Source: Streptomyces laurentii (GTDB lineage: Bacteria; Actinomycetota; Actinomycetes; Streptomycetales; Streptomycetaceae). From it: a DNA stretch of 64,000 nucleotides. Made by a program: the position numbers and the translations under genes. Location: contig AP017424.1 of NCBI GenBank assembly GCA_002355495.1, forward strand, positions 1,984,001 through 2,048,000, in the 5' to 3' direction. How positions within the stretch are numbered: the first letter of the stretch is position 1; each line of letters starts with the position of its first letter. This document shows, one piece after another, positions 32,219 through 41,900 of the stretch. The notes beneath the pieces are model-generated. The model saw only the letters and a list, made by a program, of their open reading frames with translations, was not told the origin of the DNA and did no database searches.

Positions 32219-35200
32219 CTACCTCTCGTTGTAGAAGTTCCAGAATTGATCCTCCGAGCCGTAGGCGGCCCGTTCCCAAGCGCGCTCCTGCTCAAGCGAG
32301 GATGGGGGCCCGTACAGTCGGCTCTGCATGACATGCATCCGCTCGTGACCGAGCGTTCGGACAAGATTCTCTGTGGAGGAAAAGGCGTCAGGGTACAGCG
32401 TGATGAGCGTCCCATCCGGCAGCGTGTGGCCGTACAGATTACGCCCGACCAAGTCCGCGTCACGATTGATCTTAACCTTCACACCGCCAAGGTCTACTCC
32501 AGCGTCCCGGGCCACTTGGTTGACCACACGTTTCTGCATGGCAACTGGGAGGCCCGAGAAGGCTCCTACGTTCGAAGTTCGCCGTGCCAGTGGCGAAGCA
32601 CTGAGTGCGGAGGCAGCGCTCCCGACCCGAGAGGCGCCGAGCGGGGGGACGACGGTCGAGGCAAGGACCCCAGCACTCGCAGCATCTGCGAACCGGGCGG
32701 AATTCACATCGATTCCATTCGATGCAAATTCCTCACGGATCGCATCACTTGCGCAATCCACCTCACCAAAGAGCTGGAACAGGCCGCATGCACCAGTCAG
32801 AACATCAACAGCTGCCGTAACAAGCCCCGCCCCAAAGTCACTCCAATCGCCCTTCGGCCCAGGGTGCAGGGGAATGGCGGTCGGCACCCCTGTCGGGTTG
32901 CTGCTACTTACGACCCCCGCCGTGCCGTTGGACCCACCGCCGCCACCGCCACCGCCACCGCCACCGCCACCGCCACCGCCACCGCCACCGCCAGGCTTGA
33001 TTATGTTGCAGAGGTACGGGTGACAGCCGCCGTAGTCGCCCGACCTTGAGCCAGGCGTCTTGTTCTGGTTTCCGCCCAACGGGCCGCCCGGCTCGCTACG
33101 GCCCTCGCCGTCGTCGACGTACATACCCATGGAGTCACTGGAGGTCACGGGCGTGTTGTTGGCGTACGCATAGCCATTGAGCGACTGATGCTGGTCCAGG
33201 ACGAGCGCCGGGTCGACGCTGATGAACTGGCCGATCTCCGTGTCGTATTCACGCGCCCCGATGTGAGTGAGGCCCGTGGTCTTGTCGGCTGTCTTGTTCA
33301 GGAAGCCCTTGTCCGTCGGCCACGTGCCGACCGAGCCGCCGCGCTCCGCCCCGAACGGGCTCATGAAGCGCTTGGTGATCGCCTGTGTGGCGTCGGAGGC
33401 GATGCTCAGGCTCTGTGTCCCGTGCTGGTCGCCCGCGAGGAACGAGATCTTGGTGCTCTTCGACTCGTTGGAGCGGACGGCCACCGTGATGCCGCCGGCC
33501 GTGTAGGTGCGCTGAGCCCAGACGGTCTTGTCGGAGCGGCGGTGCAGTTCCGTGGCGCCGGCGTAGAGGATCCTCTCCCCGTCCGCCGTGTTACGGATCA
33601 GTAGTTCGCCGTCCGCGTCGTACAAGTAGTCCGTCGTCTTGGTGCCCTCGGTGAGGGTGCCGAGCCGGTTCTCCGCGTTCCAGGCCAAGCTCTGCTGGCC
33701 CGTGGTGCCCGGACGTTGGGTCGTATTGCCGGTGGAGTCGTAGCCGTAGACCTTGTCCTTGGCGGGGTCGGCCGTGCCGCAGTCGCCTGCCCTCTTGGTC
33801 GTGTAGCGGAGGGTGTGCGGCTGCTGGGTGGAGGTGTAGCAGTAGGTCGTCGTGGTGTCGCCCGCGGCGGCGTGCTGGGTCTCCGTCTGACGCTGGCCGG
33901 CACCGGTGAACGTGTACGAAGTCCAGTACGGGGCGGGCCCGGACAGTTGCTTCGCGTCGCGCGGGTCGGCGCACTTCTGGGAGGCCGGGGTCCATGCCTC
34001 GGTCATCCGGCGGTAGCCGTCGTAGGCGAAGCACTGGGTCTCACCGGACGACGTGCCGCCGAGCGTGGCCGGGTCGGCGATCGACGTGACGTTGCCGGCC
34101 TGGTCGTAGGTGTAGGTCAGGCTTTGCGGGCTGTACGAGTGGGTGTCGGTGGTGACGTGGCTGTTGAGCAGCCGGCCGGTTCCCTCCTCGTACGTGTTGC
34201 CGACATAGACGTTCTTGTCGCCGGTGCCGCCCAGGCCCAGCTTGAGCTGACCGACCTGCCCGAGGGCGGAGTAGGCGATGTTCTGGACGTATCCGGTGAG
34301 TCCCTTCACCGAGGTGAGCTGACCCAGGTCACCGTAACCGAACTTGATGTCTTCGCCGGGCAGTCCACCGAGCGCCGGTTCGGAGACGGTGTCCGTCGTG
34401 CCATCGTTGCGGTACGTGGTGGAGTAGGTCAGCTTGCCACCCGTGAGGTGCTCGGTGAGAGCGTCGCCGACGGGCAGCGTGAGTTCCGTCGACAGGGGTC
34501 GGCTGAGCGTGTCGTACGCGGTGATGGTCTTGGTGTAGGGCGAGCCGGTCTCACCGCCGACGTAGCGTGTGGACGAGGTCGCGTATCCCTTCAGGAGCGA
34601 GTCGTACACCCGCTTGGTGAGCAGGTTCTCGGGCTTCTGCTCCCCCGCGTAGGTGGCCGTGGGGCGGCCGATGCTGTCGTAGGAGGTGCTGACGCTCTTG
34701 CCCCCGGCGGTTGTCTTCACCGGCCGGTCGAGCAGGTCGTATTCGGTGGTGCTCTTGCCCTTGTCCGGGTCGGTCACATCCTTCTGCCGGCCGAGCAGGT
34801 CGTAGGTGTACGCCCAAGCGGAGCTGTCCGGCCCCTTGATGGTGGCCTGCTTGCCGTCCGCGGTGTACGTGAACCGGGTCGACGTGTACGACGCGCCGAG
34901 CGTCGCCCCGTAGTCCTTGTCGGCCGTGCTGGCGCCCGCGTACTCCCGGCGCTCCGTGGTCAGTCCGCGGGCGTCGGTGATGACACGAGTGGCCGAGCCC
35001 CCGTCGAGTGCCGTGGTTGCGGCGGAGTCACCGGTGTAGGTGCTGGTCGTCTTCTGCTTCTCGACGCCGAAGACGAGGAGAGCGCTGGAGACGGACCGTT
35101 CGGCGCCGTCGAAGGTGATCACGTTCTGCGCCGGCGCCTGGCCACTCAGGGCACGCGTGTACACACCCTCCGGCGCCTTGGACTTGTCGTAGATGTCGGC

Positions 35201-38200
35201 GAACGTCTGGTAGGCGAGGCCGCGCGAGTCGTAGCGGGTGTCGGTGAGGAGCCTGCCTCCGAGCACGCTCGGCTGCTGGGTCTGCAGAGGACGCAGCTGT
35301 GAGTCGTAGATCGTGTAGCTGGTCTTGTACGTCTGACCGTCTGCCTTGAGCGTGGCACTGGCGACCCAGGACGGCGCGGTGTTGCTGAGGCTGTACGTGT
35401 AGTGGCTGTTCGGAACCTTTGCCGCGCTGTCGCGGTCGGGCAGCCAGACATCCGTCAGACGGCCGAGCGCGTCGTAACCGAGTTCCGTCTTCTTCAGGTT
35501 CGCGTCGTAGATGCGGAGGGGCATTCCTCGGCGCGGATCGACGAAGGTGACGTTCTGGTGCGACAGCGCGTTGGCCTGCACGGTCTTGGTCAGTGGACCG
35601 GCAGCGGCGGGACTGTACGCCGTGGTGGTCGACTTCGCGTCGGCGTTGGTGACCTTCGTCGACCGGCCGAGGGTGTCGTACTCGGTCGTCGTCCCCTTCT
35701 CCCAGGTGACAGCGCCGGCCGTGCCGTAGGCCGTGGCCCGTCCGGCCCAGGTCGCGAGGCCCTTGGTCGGCTGCATGGACGAGCTCCAGGCAAGACCGTC
35801 GTACGCGGTCGCGGTGTCGGACAGAACGTTGCCCCGAGTGCCGTCAGCCGCCTCCAGTTTCAGGTCCGTCTCCGCGAAGGAGCAGTCGAGGGCCACCGTG
35901 CGCTTACGGGCGACGAGGCCGCTGAGACCCAGCGCGTCGTTGTCGGCGTACCAGATCTCGGCGCAGGTCTCGTCACCCGACTTGGCGAGATCGCCGGAGT
36001 CGAGGACCTTGGTCTCGCGGCCCTTGCCGTCGAAGGTGATCGTCTCCACCGCGCTGGACCGCCAGGTCTTGGGCACGGTGAGGTAGGTGTACGAGGTGGC
36101 CTTCTTCGTACGGATGAAGCGGGCCACATGGTCGCCCGCGTCGGGCACGCCCGTCTGGCGGGCGGTCTCCTTCGACCAGGGGTCGTTGACCGTGGCCGAG
36201 ATCGGGGTCGCACCGTCGTAGGTGACCTGCTCGCGCAGGCTGCCGTTGTACTGGTCGCTGTCCTTGATGGTCGCGGCGCCGAGCGCGGGCTGGGCCGCCG
36301 GGGCGACCGACACGGACTTGGTGGTGCCGTCCTTGTTGGGGTCGCCGTCCATGCCCTGCATGTACAGGGAGACCGACTTGGAGCGAGGTGAGACGTTGCG
36401 CGAGCCCTTGTAGACCGTGACCTCGCGGTAGCCTCGCCAGTCCGACCAGGTGCGCTCGGCCTTCGGGGTGAACGGGTCGTCGTTGTAGTGCCAGGCGGCG
36501 CCACTGTAGACGTACTCGTTCTCGACGTCGGGGTTCTGTCCGGCAGGGTCGGACGTGACGACGGCGTTCACACGGTACTTGTGGAACCAGTCGACCGAGG
36601 CGTCCGCGGCGCCGTTGATGTTCCAGAACACCGGGTAGCAGCTACGGGTGTTGCTGTCCTGGGGCGCGGTGAGGACCTGGGTCCGGACGCACTCGGGTGC
36701 GGACAGATCGACGCTGGTGAGCGCACCGGTCTCCGTGGTGATGGTGGAGATGCGCGGCCGGGTCAAAGGCAGGATGTCGTCCGTGCCGTCGACGCGGTTC
36801 GGGCGCATCTGGTAGGTGAACGACACGGGGTTCACCGCGATGGGCGTCGTCCCGGTCCTGCCCGTCCGCTTGATGGACTGCAGCGTCAGCACCTGGTCGG
36901 AAGAATCTCCGATGTCGCCGCCGTCCAGGAACCTCTGGGTGAACTCCCAGCTGTCGACCGGGTCGTACGCCTTGGTCGTGTCATTCCAGGAGAAGGTGTC
37001 GACGCTGGTCAGCCGCTTGCGGGTGAAGAACGACGGAGACGCGCTCAGGCATTCGGTGGAGTCCTTGGCACACAGGGCGTCGAACGGCACATCGGGCCAG
37101 TTGTCCGCGGTCGCCTTCGTCAACGACGAACAGTCGGCCGCCGTACACCGCTCCGCGTATCCGAAGGAGACCTTCGCGTCGGCCTTGTCCGTGAACAGCT
37201 CGCCCTTGCGCAGGCCGTACGTGATCTCTCTGAGCCGTCCACTGCGGACGTACTCGGTGTCGGCCTTCGCCGCCTTGTTCTTGTTGTAGTAGTTGGTGTC
37301 CTTGTCGTACCAATACGTCGAGGCGTTGCCTCGGGTGTCCACGACGTAGTCGAGGTTCCAGCGCCACGCCTGGTTGACCACGCGGCCGGCGAAGGTCGTG
37401 CCCGCCGAGTAGCCGGGTTCCCCCGCGTCGTCGCCGAAGACCGGCACCGTCCAGGTGGAGTTCGTGCGCTGGGTGGTGGCGCCGTCGAGCTTGTCCTGGC
37501 CGAAGACGTACGTGGTGCCGTCGCCGGTGACGACCTTCCAGTACTCGCCGTCGTCGTCCCCGTTGGTGGCGCCCGTGAGCCGGGTCACCTTCGACGCGTC
37601 GTCGTTCTCCAGCTTCCAGACGCCGGCTGTCGCCGTCTTCACGAGCCGGCCGGACTTGCCGTTGAGGACCAGCCGGGCGTTGTCGTACGTCCAGCAGCGG
37701 TCGGCGACGTCCTTCTGGCCGTCGTCGTCACAACTTCCGTACGTACGCTCGATGTACGAGTCGGTGAGGCTGAATCCCTCACCGACGGACGTCGGCTGGT
37801 TGTTGCTGGTGGACGTGCGGCCGTCGATGCTGCCGGAGTCGTACGAGAGGGACAGGGCCGGGGTGGGTCCCGCCGCGGCAGGTGGCACGGACAGGCCGTA
37901 CGACCACGTGAACGATCCCGAGCTGCCGCCGGCGGCCCAGGAGGAGGAGTTGGCGAGCGGGGTGGCGCTGTAGTCACCGGTGCCCTTCGCCGACTGGCCG
38001 CTCCCCGAGGTCGTGAGGGCCAGCACCGTGGCGCCTCCGGTGGAGGTGCCCAGCTGGGTGGCAACGCCGTCGGGGCTTGTGTCGAGGGTGACGTCGGCCG
38101 AGACAGTGTGGTCCTGGACGTCGTTGCGGGAGCCGAGCGGCACCCGCGTCCGGCACTTCGCCTTCTCGGGTGTGACGAGGGCACATTCCGGGAGCCGTAC

Positions 38201-38815
38201 AAGCTGGAGCCGACCGGACCAGCCGCCGCCGACGGCCGAGGCGAAGGCCCCGTAGTCGATGCCGACCCTGGCCTTGCCGGAGTCTTCGGTGTGGGCTTCG
38301 GCGGTGAACACGACGCCGGTGATGCCGAGCCGCTCGGCCGCCTTCTGGTCGAGGACGGTGACGGTGGCGTCGGTGCCCTTCGCGAGCGCGTCCTTGCCGG
38401 AGACCGTGGTGACGGTCACGGGCAGCCCGCCGGGGGAGGCGGTAGCGGTGGATTCGGTGGCGGCCTTGCCGAGCTTCAGACCGGCCCGCCCGGCCTTCGG
38501 CCAGTCACCGCCGTTCCGTGCCTCGGATCGGGCACGCTCGGCCTGAGCCGCGTTGGCACCGGCCTCCTTGGCCCGCCGCTCACGGGCCCGCTTCGCGCCC
38601 AGCCCGGTCACGGGCTTGACCTTGCTGACGCGTTGCGGAGCCAGGTCAGGACGCCCCAGACCGGTCTTCCCGGTGTCCGCCGCGGCGATCGGCGCCAGGC
38701 CCACGGGTATCGAGAGTGCGAGGGCGAGCGGCAGCACCACGAGGGCTCGGCTGCGTCTGCGGCGGGCCCTGCCTCGCCGTGTCTTCGGACTGCTCATGCC
38801 AAAGAACACAGACAT
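32219..38815 (-). CDS. RHS/YD-repeat polymorphic toxin with metallopeptidase-like tip
   Basis: A 2198-residue secreted or surface protein. A Sec-type signal (RRRRSRALVVLPLALALSIPVGLAPIAAADT) is followed by a beta-rich region, then RHS/YD repeats over roughly residues 900-1850 (for example YTYDLLGRQKDVTDPDKG, YDLLDRPVKTT). The core closes with the RHS motif GLTHIGAREYDTEIGQFISVDPALVLD and NGYAYANNTPVTSSD. A glycine tract of about 20 residues (near 1940-1960) joins a 238-residue C-terminal domain containing LGHERMHVMQSR: HExxH at about 2157-2161, a zinc-metallopeptidase motif. AAGGA six bases before ATG 38815 supports this start. The RHS shell would encapsulate and release the tip. Target unknown. 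Confidence 0.88.
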   Translation of the reverse strand: MSVFFGMSSPKTRRGRARRRRSRALVVLPLALALSIPVGLAPIAAADTGKTGLGRPDLAPQRVSKVKPVTGLGAKRARERRAKEAGANAAQAERARSEARNGGDWPKAGRAGLKLGKAATESTATASPGGLPVTVTTVSGKDALAKGTDATVTVLDQKAAERLGITGVVFTAEAHTEDSGKARVGIDYGAFASAVGGGWSGRLQLVRLPECALVTPEKAKCRTRVPLGSRNDVQDHTVSADVTLDTSPDGVATQLGTSTGGATVLALTTSGSGQSAKGTGDYSATPLANSSSWAAGGSSGSFTWSYGLSVPPAAAGPTPALSLSYDSGSIDGRTSTSNNQPTSVGEGFSLTDSYIERTYGSCDDDGQKDVADRCWTYDNARLVLNGKSGRLVKTATAGVWKLENDDASKVTRLTGATNGDDDGEYWKVVTGDGTTYVFGQDKLDGATTQRTNSTWTVPVFGDDAGEPGYSAGTTFAGRVVNQAWRWNLDYVVDTRGNASTYWYDKDTNYYNKNKAAKADTEYVRSGRLREITYGLRKGELFTDKADAKVSFGYAERCTAADCSSLTKATADNWPDVPFDALCAKDSTECLSASPSFFTRKRLTSVDTFSWNDTTKAYDPVDSWEFTQRFLDGGDIGDSSDQVLTLQSIKRTGRTGTTPIAVNPVSFTYQMRPNRVDGTDDILPLTRPRISTITTETGALTSVDLSAPECVRTQVLTAPQDSNTRSCYPVFWNINGAADASVDWFHKYRVNAVVTSDPAGQNPDVENEYVYSGAAWHYNDDPFTPKAERTWSDWRGYREVTVYKGSRNVSPRSKSVSLYMQGMDGDPNKDGTTKSVSVAPAAQPALGAATIKDSDQYNGSLREQVTYDGATPISATVNDPWSKETARQTGVPDAGDHVARFIRTKKATSYTYLTVPKTWRSSAVETITFDGKGRETKVLDSGDLAKSGDETCAEIWYADNDALGLSGLVARKRTVALDCSFAETDLKLEAADGTRGNVLSDTATAYDGLAWSSSMQPTKGLATWAGRATAYGTAGAVTWEKGTTTEYDTLGRSTKVTNADAKSTTTAYSPAAAGPLTKTVQANALSHQNVTFVDPRRGMPLRIYDANLKKTELGYDALGRLTDVWLPDRDSAAKVPNSHYTYSLSNTAPSWVASATLKADGQTYKTSYTIYDSQLRPLQTQQPSVLGGRLLTDTRYDSRGLAYQTFADIYDKSKAPEGVYTRALSGQAPAQNVITFDGAERSVSSALLVFGVEKQKTTSTYTGDSAATTALDGGSATRVITDARGLTTERREYAGASTADKDYGATLGASYTSTRFTYTADGKQATIKGPDSSAWAYTYDLLGRQKDVTDPDKGKSTTEYDLLDRPVKTTAGGKSVSTSYDSIGRPTATYAGEQKPENLLTKRVYDSLLKGYATSSTRYVGGETGSPYTKTITAYDTLSRPLSTELTLPVGDALTEHLTGGKLTYSTTYRNDGTTDTVSEPALGGLPGEDIKFGYGDLGQLTSVKGLTGYVQNIAYSALGQVGQLKLGLGGTGDKNVYVGNTYEEGTGRLLNSHVTTDTHSYSPQSLTYTYDQAGNVTSIADPATLGGTSSGETQCFAYDGYRRMTEAWTPASQKCADPRDAKQLSGPAPYWTSYTFTGAGQRQTETQHAAAGDTTTTYCYTSTQQPHTLRYTTKRAGDCGTADPAKDKVYGYDSTGNTTQRPGTTGQQSLAWNAENRLGTLTEGTKTTDYLYDADGELLIRNTADGERILYAGATELHRRSDKTVWAQRTYTAGGITVAVRSNESKSTKISFLAGDQHGTQSLSIASDATQAITKRFMSPFGAERGGSVGTWPTDKGFLNKTADKTTGLTHIGAREYDTEIGQFISVDPALVLDQHQSLNGYAYANNTPVTSSDSMGMYVDDGEGRSEPGGPLGGNQNKTPGSRSGDYGGCHPYLCNIIKPGGGGGGGGGGGGGGGGGGGGSNGTAGVVSSSNPTGVPTAIPLHPGPKGDWSDFGAGLVTAAVDVLTGACGLFQLFGEVDCASDAIREEFASNGIDVNSARFADAASAGVLASTVVPPLGASRVGSAASALSASPLARRTSNVGAFSGLPVAMQKRVVNQVARDAGVDLGGVKVKINRDADLVGRNLYGHTLPDGTLITLYPDAFSSTENLVRTLGHERMHVMQSRLYGPPSSLEQERAWERAAYGSEDQFWNFYNER
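32333..32347 (-). other. HERMH zinc-binding motif of the toxin tip
   Basis: The codons for His-Glu-Arg-Met-His in LGHERMHVMQSRLYG. In zincin metallopeptidases both His bind zinc and the Glu activates water; a third ligand further C-terminal (Glu in SLEQERAWERAAYGSED) is possible. Confidence 0.6.
32935..32992. repeat. CACCGC microsatellite encoding the toxin glycine hinge
   Basis: About nine near-perfect 6-bp units (CCGCCA on the + strand). On the minus strand they read as uninterrupted Gly codons joining the RHS core to the variable tip. Unit gain or loss keeps the frame. Confidence 0.85.
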
Positions 38816-38884
38816 CTCCCTTCCTTGATCGCGGATCGATGAAGTCGTATGAGGTCATGCGGGATCGAGCGCGTCCGCGCTCGT

Positions 38885-38920
38885 TTCAGAGTTCGCTTCA
38901 GAGTTCGCTTCAGAGTTCGA
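38885..38920. repeat. Three tandem 12-bp repeats upstream of the RHS gene
   Basis: TTCAGAGTTCGC at 38885-38896 and 38897-38908, with a one-base variant at 38909-38920, in the 157-bp gap between the LamG gene stop and the RHS gene start. Confidence 0.8.
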
Positions 38921-38972
38921 GCCGGGCACCACCACGCGTGCGGGTGGCGCCCGGCCCTGTCCTGTGGCTCGG

Positions 38973-41900
38973 TCAGGAGCCGATCTGCGCGTCGATCTGG
39001 TTCTCGTTGTTCATGGCGCCGACCCAGACGCGCACATCCGACACATCGGCCGGCAGATAGTTCCCGTACGCCGTACCCGCCGGGCCCTTGCCGACGGCGA
39101 TCTCGCCGGTTCCGGCCTGGGCGACGTAGCTCGTCCAGTCACCGTTCTGCGCGGTTCCGACCCGAAGCGCGATCTTGTGGCGCCGGGCATCGTAGATACC
39201 GGTCAGCCGGACCGTGGCGCCGAGGACGGCCTCTTCGTCCGACTCGACGAAACTGGTGAGGGTGTCACCGTCGGGACCCAGGCGGCCGAAGCGCCAGTAG
39301 CCGACGACGACTTCCTTCTCCTCCAGAGTCTCCGGGTCGATCACACGCTGGCTCTTGGTCCGCTTGAACCACAGCCCCCACGAGGAGCCGTCGCTGGTCC
39401 GCTCGCCAACGACCTGACCGGTATAGCCGTCGGCCTTCTTGAGCATGTCGGCGGTCCTCACCTCGACCTGCGTCGAGACGGTGAACGAACCCGAGTCGTC
39501 CAGAACGGGGCCCTTCGCGAGCGCGCCTCCCTTCACACCGTCGAACGCCATCGCCTCACCAGAGACGGCCGCGCCGTCCTTGAGCTCCAGGGGCCGCTTG
39601 TATCCGGAGGTGTCGGGCACCGAGGTGGCACCGGCTGCGAGATCCTCGGCGGACCAGTCGGCGACCAGCTCGACTCCGGTCATGCCCCCAGGCAGGAGCA
39701 CCTCCGCCTCCTCGGCGATCTCCCCGTCGACCAGGGCGCGCTGCCAGGCGGCGACTTCGTCGATGTCGCCCTTCCAGTAGTCGGTGTACGAGCCTCGCCA
39801 CCACACACGGCCTATCTGCATGCGGCCGGACGACATCCACGACGGGGGGACCGTATAGCTGCCCTGGAACTCCCCGTTCACGTACAGCTTGATCAGCTTG
39901 GCGCTGCTGTCGTAGACCGCTGCCAGATGAGTCCACGCCCCCAGGACGGCCGGACGCTTGGACTGAACGAACTGATTGCTGATGTCCCCGTCCGAGGCGT
40001 CCTTCGGAGACGTTCGGAGTTCCCACTTCTTGGATTCGGCACGGTAGCCGAGATAGAACGCGCTGTACCAACCACCGCTCATGAGCGGGTCCTGGCCGAG
40101 CGCGGTCGCGTTCTTGCTGTCGTCCGTCAGGCGGACCCAGGCAGACACCGTGTACGACGATCCGGTACCCAGGACGGGTCCGCTGGTGGCCGCGTAGCCC
40201 GTGTCGCCGGGGAGGGCGAGGCCCTTGTCGGTCTCGGGGGAAGCCTTCGGTATTCCTTGGACATCGTGCGTGATGACACCCCGGCGGCCGAGGCCGCTGC
40301 GGACGGCGCCGCCCGCGGGAGTGGCGTCGGCGGATCCGCCCGTGGGAGCGCTGTCGAGAGCGGCGCCGGACGCCTCGTCGAAGCGCCAGCGGCCGACCGG
40401 GTCGGCTCCGGTGGCCACCCTGAAGTCGACGGACGCGGTCGCACCAGGCCGCCCCAGGGTGTCCGTCGCCTTCACCTCAAGGGTGTAGGTGCCGGAGGCA
40501 GGCGGCGTGACGGTCGTCTTGAGCACGCCCGCCGGCAGGCTGATCCACCCGGTGGCGGGGACGAGGCGGTAGTCGTACCGCTTGTTGTTGGTGTCCTTCG
40601 CGTCGCCGGGACCGAAGGTGAAGCCTCCGCTCACTCCTGGGGCACCGGCGGCCGGACACTCGGGCTTGTCGCGCGGGCACTCGACATACGGGCCGTCGAA
40701 GGTGATCTTCGGCGCCTTGGGAGCGGACGGGTCGACCTTGAAGTAGCACCAGTCCGCGTAGGCGGAGGACTGCGAGAGGACACCATCGTCCCGGTAGGCC
40801 CGCGTGAGCGAGCTGTAGCGGTACAACGGGCCCTCGGCAAGGGCACTGGACCAGGTGATCGTGGTCTTGGCGTTGTCGCCCTTGTAGCCGGTGGAAGGCC
40901 CGTCAACGCCTGAGCCCGACCAGGTCTTGTCGGCGGCCTGCTTCTCGACACGGAACCCGGCCCTCAGCTTGGCGCCGCTCTCGCCGCCCGCAGCGGTCTG
41001 CGGTGTCGAGTTCAGTGTCGGATTCACCTCGTCGATGGTCGTCGGTTCGGCAGCGTTCGTGCTACACACCAAAGCACTGCCGCTGACGATGCCGACGCCG
41101 GTCGGTTTGGCCGGATAGGCGACGTAGGCCACGCTGAGGACGGCGTCGTTCCTGAACCGCTTCCACGCCGAGGTGTCGGACTCGTTGTTGGCGCGTATCT
41201 CAAGGGTCAGCCTGGAGAACTTGCCGGCGGCGAAATCCTGAACCGTCGGGGTGAGGTTCTCGTTGGGTTCCGCCGAGTTGTCGTTGAACTCGATCGGGGC
41301 GTTCGGAGAGTCGGGGTCGCACAATGAACCGCGGCCGGCCGACACATCCCGGTCGACCATCCAGTCCAGTTCCGCGGGCCGGCTGGACCAGGTGGTGGAC
41401 GACGAGATGTTGTTGGTACGGACGAGGTCGACCAGTCGGGAGTCGCACTGGAACGCCCACGGTTCCGTCACCACGAAGGTCGCGTCGAGAACCCGCTTGC
41501 CCTTGAGATCGTCGGGGGCGAACTCGAAATAGAGTCGCTGCACATAGCCCGGCCCGCAGTAATAGCCGTTCCACGTACCGCACTTACCGGCCCCCTGGCC
41601 GTTGTTGTCCGAGCCGTTGCCCCATCCGTAGGACTCATAGCCATCGGAGCGAAGGAGCGTGCGCTCCGACTCGTCCCACGTGACGACGGGGTCAATGAAC
41701 AGGGGGTATGCGTCAGGCCCCGTGCCGGTCAACATGTCCCCGTCCGGGACGACGGAGAGCGTGTCCTCGGTGACCTTGACATCCATGCGGGAGACATTGT
41801 CGCCCTGGGCGGGCTCCAGCCCCTTGCCGGAGGCACCCTGTTCGAAAGGATCGCCAGGCTCGGGCTGCGCGGCATCGCCGGTGACGACGGTCCGCTCAGC

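Noticed and set aside
32935..32992. Possible CRISPR-like repeat
   Set aside because: Units are 6 bp with no spacers; it is a coding microsatellite.
36488..38842. A 784-residue plus-strand frame opposite the RHS gene
   Set aside because: Antisense to the RHS N-terminal region, with no start signal and no domain.
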